Of a stretch of DNA of 64,000 nucleotides, positions 59,443 to 64,000 are shown piece by piece. The stretch is from contig JAHJQQ010000026.1 in the NCBI GenBank assembly GCA_018819175.1, positions 1 to 64,000 on the forward strand, given 5' to 3'. A program made the position numbers and the translations under genes. The notes below the pieces were generated by a model. That model was not told where the DNA came from. It saw nothing but the letters and a program-made list of their open reading frames with translations, and did no database searches. The stretch's first letter is position 1. Each line of letters opens with the position of its first letter. This DNA comes from Gammaproteobacteria bacterium. Its GTDB lineage: Bacteria; Pseudomonadota; Gammaproteobacteria; Thiohalobacterales; Thiohalobacteraceae.

Positions 59443-59951
59443 CGGAGCACCACGAAGGACATCAATCCGGTTACCAACGTCTACAAGCGCAGAAATCCCT
59501 CAAGGAAATTCTGGAGATAGCCACCGAATTCGAGCGCATAGCGCACGACTTCTACACCGCATTGGTGCCCAAAGTCAGCAAGCAGATCCGTTATCTGGTC
59601 GAGGAACTTGCTGCCGAAGAGCAGGAGCATTTCGACCTGTTCCAGAAGCTGGCCAATAATCCCGATCTCGAAAAACAGGTCGGCACATTGATCGATACCC
59701 CAGCCAATGATCACGGCTTTTCCGATTGCATTCACCTGCCCGATCTCGGCGATCATCCCGACGATCAGGCCGTTCTGCAATACGCCCTGTATCGCGAACA
59801 TGCCGCAATGGAGCAATACAGCGCACTCGCCGACAGCACCGAACCCGGGCCCGTCCAGGAACTGTTCCGTTACTTGGCACAGGAGGAAACCAAACATAAA
59901 AACGAGTTGGAAAAGGCCTACTACGAGACCGTGCATCGCGGCGGCGTGTAA
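59439..59951 (+). CDS. ferritin-like/rubrerythrin-type diiron protein
   Basis: 170 residues from the ATG at 59439, which overlaps the end of the fusion gene by four bases. Four-helix-bundle pattern with carboxylate/histidine motifs: EIATEFERIAHDFY, EELAAEEQEHFDLF (E61, H64), LYREHAAMEQY, and LAQEETKHKNELEKAYY. No C-terminal rubredoxin cysteines. Members of this family bind a diiron centre and reduce peroxide or oxygen or handle iron. Its coupling to the electron-transfer operon suggests protection of, or electron flow from, the complex. Confidence 0.8.
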   Translation: MTEHHEGHQSGYQRLQAQKSLKEILEIATEFERIAHDFYTALVPKVSKQIRYLVEELAAEEQEHFDLFQKLANNPDLEKQVGTLIDTPANDHGFSDCIHLPDLGDHPDDQAVLQYALYREHAAMEQYSALADSTEPGPVQELFRYLAQEETKHKNELEKAYYETVHRGGV

Positions 59952-59954
59952 GTT

Positions 59955-60119
59955 TACATAAGGAATCTCTGATTTATTCGTCGAATCGCCATTGCGAGCG
60001 AGTGAGCCTTCTGCAGACCAATTCTGGCAAGCTATACTTGGCGCTCTAGCGCAGTATTCGTGGGTGATGTGCAAATCATTGACGATTTTTCAAATAATTA
60101 GCATTAGCGGCGTGAAGCC
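59955..60119. repeat. intergenic gap with degenerate MITE end
   Basis: AAGGAATCTCTGATTTATTC at 59959-59978 resembles the GGAnCCTCTGATTAATT end of the 16.3-kb element family, followed by CATTGCGAGCGAG as in the 47690 element. No matching right end is seen. No terminator is evident after the operon. Confidence 0.35.
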
Positions 60120-62354
60120 ATGATCAGGAAGATACTTCGGGATGACCCAGCCCCGCTACGGGATGCTGCTGAATCAAAACTGGCCAAGTCCAGTGTGGCT
60201 GCCGCTCCGGCTCGCACTGTCGAGGATCTGCTGCACGAGCTCCAGGTACACCAGATAGAACTGGAGATGCAGAATGAGTCTCTGCGGCAAGCTCAGCTCA
60301 GTCTGGAAGAATCCCGCGACCGCTATGTCGACCTTTATGACTTCGCACCTGTCGGTTACATCACGCTTTCGCGTGATGCGCTTATCACTGAAATCAATCT
60401 CACCGGCGCCGCGCTGCTGGGCGTTGAGCGTCGGAATCTGATTAACCGCCGCTTTGCAAGTTTTGTTGCCCCGGAAAAACGCGACGACTGGTACCGTTAT
60501 TTCGCACATGCGATAGCGCATGATGACAACCAGGAATACTCGATTTCACTGCAGCGCGACGACGGCTCACGCTTCCATGCGCGGATAAACTGCCAACGTC
60601 AAATCCGCGCCGGCAAGCCACCCACTGTGCGTATCGCAATCACCGACGAGACCGATCGCAGTAATGCCGAGGAGGAACTGCGCATTGCAGCCACTGCCTT
60701 CGAGTCACATGAGGGCATGATAGTCACCGATGCGAACGGCATCATCCTGCGTGTCAACCAGGCCTTTGTCAGTCAGACGGGTTTCAGCGCGGACGAACTT
60801 GTGGGACGCACACCGGAGTTTCTGCGTTCCGAGCGCCATGACACGATATTCTATGAGCAGATGTGGAAGACCCTGAGGGAAAACCGCTCCTGGCAGGGTG
60901 AGATATGGAACAGACATAAGAACGGCAAAGTCTACGCCGAATGGCTGACTATTTCCGCCGTTACCACGTCCGCTGGGCAGATAACCCACTACGTCGGCAC
61001 CTTTTCCGATATCACTCAGAACAGTGAGGCGGCAGCCGAAATACACCGTTTGGCCTACTATGATCCACTTACCCAACTACCAAACCGCCGCTTGCTTCAT
61101 GATCGTCTGAATCAAGCGCTGACCGCATCGGCCCGCAGCGGCCATTACGGGGCGATTCTGTTTCTGGATCTGGACAACTTCAAGATGCTTAACGACACGC
61201 GCGGTCACGACGTCGGTGACTTGCTGCTGATCGAAGTGGTACGGCGACTGCATACCTGCACTCGGGCAGGCGACACGCTGTCGCGGCTGGGTGGCGATGA
61301 ATTTATTGTCTTGCTGGAAGATCTGAGTGAAAGAGCCGAAGAGGCTGCCGCACAGGTTAAGCAGTTAAGTAACAAGATTATCAATATCGTAGAGCAGCCC
61401 TATCATCTCAAGGACAGGGAATATCACTGTACGGTCAGTATAGGGATCAGCCTCTTTTACGACAATGATGAGACCATCGACGCTCTGCTCATGCATGCCG
61501 ATCTGGCTATGTACAAGGCCAAGAATGCAGGACGTAACACAACACGCTTTTTCGATCCTGAAATGCAGTTAGCGTTGGACAGGCGCAGCACACTTGAAAC
61601 CTGTCTGCGCCATGCTTGCGCGCGCGAACAGCTGCAACTCTTCTACCAGCCCCAGATAAACAGCAGACGCGGCATCATCGGTGCCGAGGCGTTGCTGCGC
61701 TGGAGACATCCCGATCGCGGGTTGGTCCAGCCTCACGAATTTATCCCGCTTGCCGAGGAAACCGGGCTTATCCTGCCCATTGCCCAATGGGTGCTTGAAA
61801 CCGCCTGTGCTCAGATCAAGGCCTGGGAAGCCCATCATTCCACGCGCGATCTCTGCCTCGCCATCAATGTCAGTGCACTTCAGTTCCGCCAAGTGGATTT
61901 CACCACGCGGATCAAACAAACACTGGAGAAAATTGGTGCCAACCCGGCACGGCTCAAGATCGAGTTGACCGAAAGTCTGGTACTCGACAACGTGTATGAT
62001 GCCATTACGAAAATGCAGGAACTCAAGGCGATCGGCGTCGAATTCTCGCTGGATGATTTCGGCACCGGCCATTCCTCGCTGTCTTATCTCAAGCAGCTGC
62101 CGCTTAACCAACTGAAAATAGACCGCTCTTTCATCAGAGATCTGCCTGTCAACAGCAACGATGCAGCCATCGTGGAGGCCATAATCACCCTGGGGCGGAC
62201 ATTCAAACTGAATATCATAGCCGAAGGCGTGGAAACCGAGGCGCAGCGGGATTTCCTTCAACACCAAGGTTGCCACGATTTCCAAGGCATACTACTGAGC
62301 AGGCCGGTGCCACTGGACGGATTCGAACGCTATCTGGAGCTTAGCTATGGTTGA
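60120..62354 (+). CDS. PAS-PAS-GGDEF-EAL signalling protein
   Basis: 744 residues, no membrane helix, so cytoplasmic. An N-terminal coiled coil (LLHELQVHQIELEMQNESLR) is followed by PAS 1 (~70-190, FAPVGYITLSRDALITEINL), PAS 2 (~195-310, EGMIVTDANGIILRVNQAFV, WQGEIWNRHKNGKVYAEWL), GGDEF with GGDEF at 391-395 (intact active site), and EAL at 523-525 in GAEALLRWRHPDRG with a complete DDFGTGHSSLSYL loop. Both c-di-GMP cyclase and phosphodiesterase activities are possible. PAS domains could sense redox or a ligand; no haem-binding His is assignable by eye. Single gene. Confidence 0.9.
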   Translation: MIRKILRDDPAPLRDAAESKLAKSSVAAAPARTVEDLLHELQVHQIELEMQNESLRQAQLSLEESRDRYVDLYDFAPVGYITLSRDALITEINLTGAALLGVERRNLINRRFASFVAPEKRDDWYRYFAHAIAHDDNQEYSISLQRDDGSRFHARINCQRQIRAGKPPTVRIAITDETDRSNAEEELRIAATAFESHEGMIVTDANGIILRVNQAFVSQTGFSADELVGRTPEFLRSERHDTIFYEQMWKTLRENRSWQGEIWNRHKNGKVYAEWLTISAVTTSAGQITHYVGTFSDITQNSEAAAEIHRLAYYDPLTQLPNRRLLHDRLNQALTASARSGHYGAILFLDLDNFKMLNDTRGHDVGDLLLIEVVRRLHTCTRAGDTLSRLGGDEFIVLLEDLSERAEEAAAQVKQLSNKIINIVEQPYHLKDREYHCTVSIGISLFYDNDETIDALLMHADLAMYKAKNAGRNTTRFFDPEMQLALDRRSTLETCLRHACAREQLQLFYQPQINSRRGIIGAEALLRWRHPDRGLVQPHEFIPLAEETGLILPIAQWVLETACAQIKAWEAHHSTRDLCLAINVSALQFRQVDFTTRIKQTLEKIGANPARLKIELTESLVLDNVYDAITKMQELKAIGVEFSLDDFGTGHSSLSYLKQLPLNQLKIDRSFIRDLPVNSNDAAIVEAIITLGRTFKLNIIAEGVETEAQRDFLQHQGCHDFQGILLSRPVPLDGFERYLELSYG

Positions 62355-62411
62355 GTCAATGCTCGCGCCTTTTACAACGCGCAATGACGAATTACCCAAC
62401 GCATCATATCA

Positions 62412-62639
62412 CTAAGGTGCCTTTCGTCTGAAGATCACGGCTCCGCCGATAAGAGCAATACCCAGCGTCCATATCGAACTCTGCATCGACGTATTGCTGG
62501 ACGCCGAGGGAATATGTTTAGTATCGCTCGGCAATGCGCTGACAGTGTCCGCCTTGGCAACAGGCGTCACCAAACACATTGACGAGATTACGAATAGCGC
62601 GGCAACAACCTCAAATATCATCCGTTGGTTTTTATTCAT
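62412..62639 (-). CDS. small exported protein with C-terminal membrane-anchor/sorting-like tail
   Basis: 75 residues. Signal peptide FEVVAALFVISSMCLVTPVA followed by KADT, a 25-residue Ser/Thr-rich middle, and a C-terminal hydrophobic helix IWTLGIALIGGAVIFRRKAP ending in basic residues. Signal plus a short linker plus a helix plus an RR cluster is the tripartite layout of PEP-CTERM-like sorted proteins, but no clear PEP or GG motif precedes the helix. GGTGA precedes the ATG. No sortase or exosortase gene is in the window. Confidence 0.55.
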   Translation of the reverse strand: MNKNQRMIFEVVAALFVISSMCLVTPVAKADTVSALPSDTKHIPSASSNTSMQSSIWTLGIALIGGAVIFRRKAP

Positions 62640-63112
62640 GATGTCACCATTTGTTTGTTTTAGTGTGACACGCTAATTATAAACTCCCATTATTACAGAA
62701 CCATGAATCCAGATAGCCGGAAACAGCACGCGGCCTACCTCCGCTTCTCGACGATATTTTTTCTACCGTCATATGCACGCCATTTGGCCTAGCTACCACT
62801 GAACCCAAAGAGAAGGTAGGTCGATAAGACTAGTCGACAGATATTTTTTTTCAAATTAGCGACGCCTAAAGTAGTTTATAATTAATAGCTGTCATAGATT
62901 AAAAATATGATCGCATGCCGCGGGCCGATGGATGCGTCGGGCATTTCCTATATATTGCCCTCATAATGACGCCTATCATTGCGCCAATTACACCGCAGTC
63001 AGCGCCGACCGATCGCCTTCAGGCGTATGTATGATTCAGATTATTTATTGGGACTACGCGGATTCGTGTGGTGAATTGGCCCCCGGAAGGGGTCGCACAC
63101 CCTGTTCAGTAG
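62640..63112. other. AT-rich intergenic region
   Basis: About 470 bases without a supported gene. The composition is clearly more AT-rich than the surroundings (for example a run of TATTTTTTTTC near 62842). Open frames here have no ribosome site. Confidence 0.5.
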
Positions 63113-63346
63113 TGGGAAGGCGATTATGTAGCCCGGATGAAGCGTAATCCGGGAACTACGCCTGGGGAGGCGGCGCACGCTATCGTGATCGTCCCGGTCA
63201 CGGCGGTGCATCCCCGGATTCCGCTTCGCTTCATCCGGGCTACGATTGCGATGTCGGCCCGGTGCCTGCTGTCCGCTCTTGTGAGGCTCCGCCGTGGAGA
63301 TACTCCGAACGTTGCCTGCTTACCCACACGAATCCGCGTTGAGCCT
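63113..63346 (+). repeat. 230-bp REP-containing module, copy B
   Basis: Matches copy A (41247-41476) through the inverted REP pair, the CGGTGCATCCCCGGATTCCG centre and the tail ending AATCCGCGTTGAGCCT, with scattered substitutions and small indels. It is followed directly by the truncated MITE copy. Confidence 0.75.
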
Positions 63347-63351
63347 ATTCA

Positions 63352-63477
63352 TTAAGGAGCCTCTGATTAATTTGCTCAATCGAGCAGATACAAGGCACGG
63401 ACGGGCGACTCGAAGCGAAGCGGAGAGAACGGCATAGCCGGCCCGAAGGGTGAGGTACGAAACACCGAGTAAAATAA
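63352..63477. mobile_element. MITE-like element, copy 4 (truncated long form)
   Basis: TTAA flank, then GGAGCCTCTGATTAATT and the long-form interior (GCGACTCGAAGCGAAGCGGA ... CACCGAGTAAAA). The right half and right inverted end are missing. The remnant runs into the start codon of the next gene. Confidence 0.65.
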
Positions 63478-64000
63478 ATGCATCCAGTCTCTCAATATGA
63501 ATTGATCTGCGCACTGTTCCTGCGCTTACTGGGCATCTTCTACCTGATCGCCTTCGCCTCGCTCGTGACACAGGTGGAAGGTCTGGCCGGCAGCCAGGGT
63601 ATTCAGCCCTTCGCCGCCAAGCTCGCGCAACTCACCGCCGATTATCCCGGCTACGAGAAATATTTCCGTCTGCCTTCGCTGTTCTGGCTGAATATCAGTG
63701 ACGGTATTCTAGTTGGTGCCGCCGAGGCTGGCTGCGTTGTTGCACTGTTGATTATTCTGAATGTGGCACCGCGCTTGGCGCTTATTGCTGCGTACATTCT
63801 CTATCTGTCGCTCTATGGCGCCTGCCTGGTGTTTCTCAATTTTCAGTGGGATGGCTTGCTGCTGGAGGCGGGTTTCCTGGCGATCTTCCTGAATCCTAAA
63901 TCCAAGCTGGCGGTGTTCCTGTTCCGCTGGCTGCTGTTTCGTCTGCGCTTCATGTCCGGTCTTTCAAAACTCACATCGCAAGACCCCACCTGGATAGGAC
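63478..64000 (+). CDS. lipase maturation factor (LMF1)-like membrane protein, N-terminal part
   Basis: The reading frame begins at the ATG at 63478 and stays open to the window end (174 codons). It contains YELICALFLRLLGIFYLIAF, QVEGLAGSQGIQPFAAKL, YEKYFRLPSLFWLNISDGIL, FLNFQWDGLLLEAGFLAIFL and FRLRFMSGLSKLTSQDPTW. The FQWDxLLLExGFLAIF and F-R-x-x-F-x-S-G-x-x-K-L-x-S-x-D-P-x-W pattern is the LMF1/DUF1222 signature. Multi-pass membrane protein; bacterial members are uncharacterised. The gene continues beyond the window. The start abuts a truncated MITE and has no good Shine-Dalgarno, so the native start may have been altered. Confidence 0.8.
   Translation, partial: MHPVSQYELICALFLRLLGIFYLIAFASLVTQVEGLAGSQGIQPFAAKLAQLTADYPGYEKYFRLPSLFWLNISDGILVGAAEAGCVVALLIILNVAPRLALIAAYILYLSLYGACLVFLNFQWDGLLLEAGFLAIFLNPKSKLAVFLFRWLLFRLRFMSGLSKLTSQDPTWIG

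Noticed and set aside
61569..62285. 238-codon open frame on the minus strand
   Set aside because: Antisense of the EAL domain of the PAS-GGDEF-EAL protein.
28068..63346. Possible CRISPR arrays from the many short repeats
   Set aside because: Repeats are dispersed palindromes and inverted units, not direct repeats with regular unique spacers, and no cas genes are present.

Overview
The window looks like a chromosomal segment of a free-living, Gram-negative proteobacterium. It carries TonB-dependent uptake, RND pumps with periplasmic adaptors, an EfpL/YeiP-type factor, SprT, DUF465, DUF3579, DUF3240 and a DUF4212-type symporter. That mix points to Gammaproteobacteria, possibly near the sulfur-oxidising or chemolithotrophic orders; this is inference from gene families only. 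I see no rRNA, tRNA, CRISPR or phage region. Base composition is moderately GC-rich, with AT-rich islands around 42.0-42.1 kb, 44.9-46.3 kb and 62.6-63.0 kb.

Layout. 1-3.4 kb: the tail of an IS481/IS3-like transposase, an RMD1/DUF155 membrane protein, a RimK-like ATP-grasp remnant and a long pyruvate-kinase-like enzyme. 3.8-9.5 kb (minus strand): a heavy-metal efflux operon (outer membrane factor, adaptor, CusA/CzcA-type pump, small DUF3240 protein). 9.6-11.3 kb: a frameshifted beta-barrel remnant and a PQQ sugar-dehydrogenase-like periplasmic protein. 11.5-16.3 kb: DUF4212 plus sodium:solute symporter, a cyclic-nucleotide/CBS/DUF294 regulator and a DnaQ-like exonuclease. 16.7-28.0 kb: a compact run of six genes, comprising an acetolactate-synthase-like ThDP enzyme, a TonB-dependent receptor, two adjacent 273-residue citrate-synthase-fold proteins with degraded active sites, a periplasmic binding protein, and a 1483-residue histidine kinase/phosphorelay/GGDEF/EAL protein. 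28.4-32.8 kb: a phosphorylase-kinase-like GH15 protein and glucokinase. 32.8-36.9 kb (minus): a second RND pump and adaptor. 37.0-47.3 kb: mostly small housekeeping genes (HD hydrolase, DUF465, GIY-YIG, RhlE-like helicase, lipoprotein, DUF3579, SprT, patatin, EfpL, a GNAT-like protein, a two-gene membrane pair).

48.2-60.0 kb holds the most striking locus. It encodes Mrp-antiporter subunits E, F, G, MbhD-like, B, C and D, then a second NuoL-like antiporter subunit, then NuoH-, NuoB-, NuoC- and NuoD-like subunits. The last electron-transfer gene fuses a NuoI-type 2[4Fe-4S] ferredoxin to a GltD-type FAD/NAD(P)H module, and a ferritin-like diiron protein follows. The subunit set parallels archaeal Mbh/Mbx/Mbs complexes, but here a nucleotide module is built in. 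The NuoD-like subunit keeps one cysteine of each hydrogenase CxxC pair (CxxD and CxxE). This suggests an energy-converting complex that is not a conventional NiFe hydrogenase. A near-consensus FNR box sits at exactly -41.5 from the start point predicted by an extended -10 upstream of the cluster.

60.1-64.0 kb: a PAS/GGDEF/EAL protein, a small exported protein with a C-terminal anchor, and the start of a lipase-maturation-factor-like gene running off the end. Intergenic DNA is rich in repeats: a MITE-like element with 17-bp inverted ends and CTAG/TTAA flanks (four copies plus relatives), a bipartite palindromic CCCTCTCCC family, and a 230-bp REP-containing module present twice.
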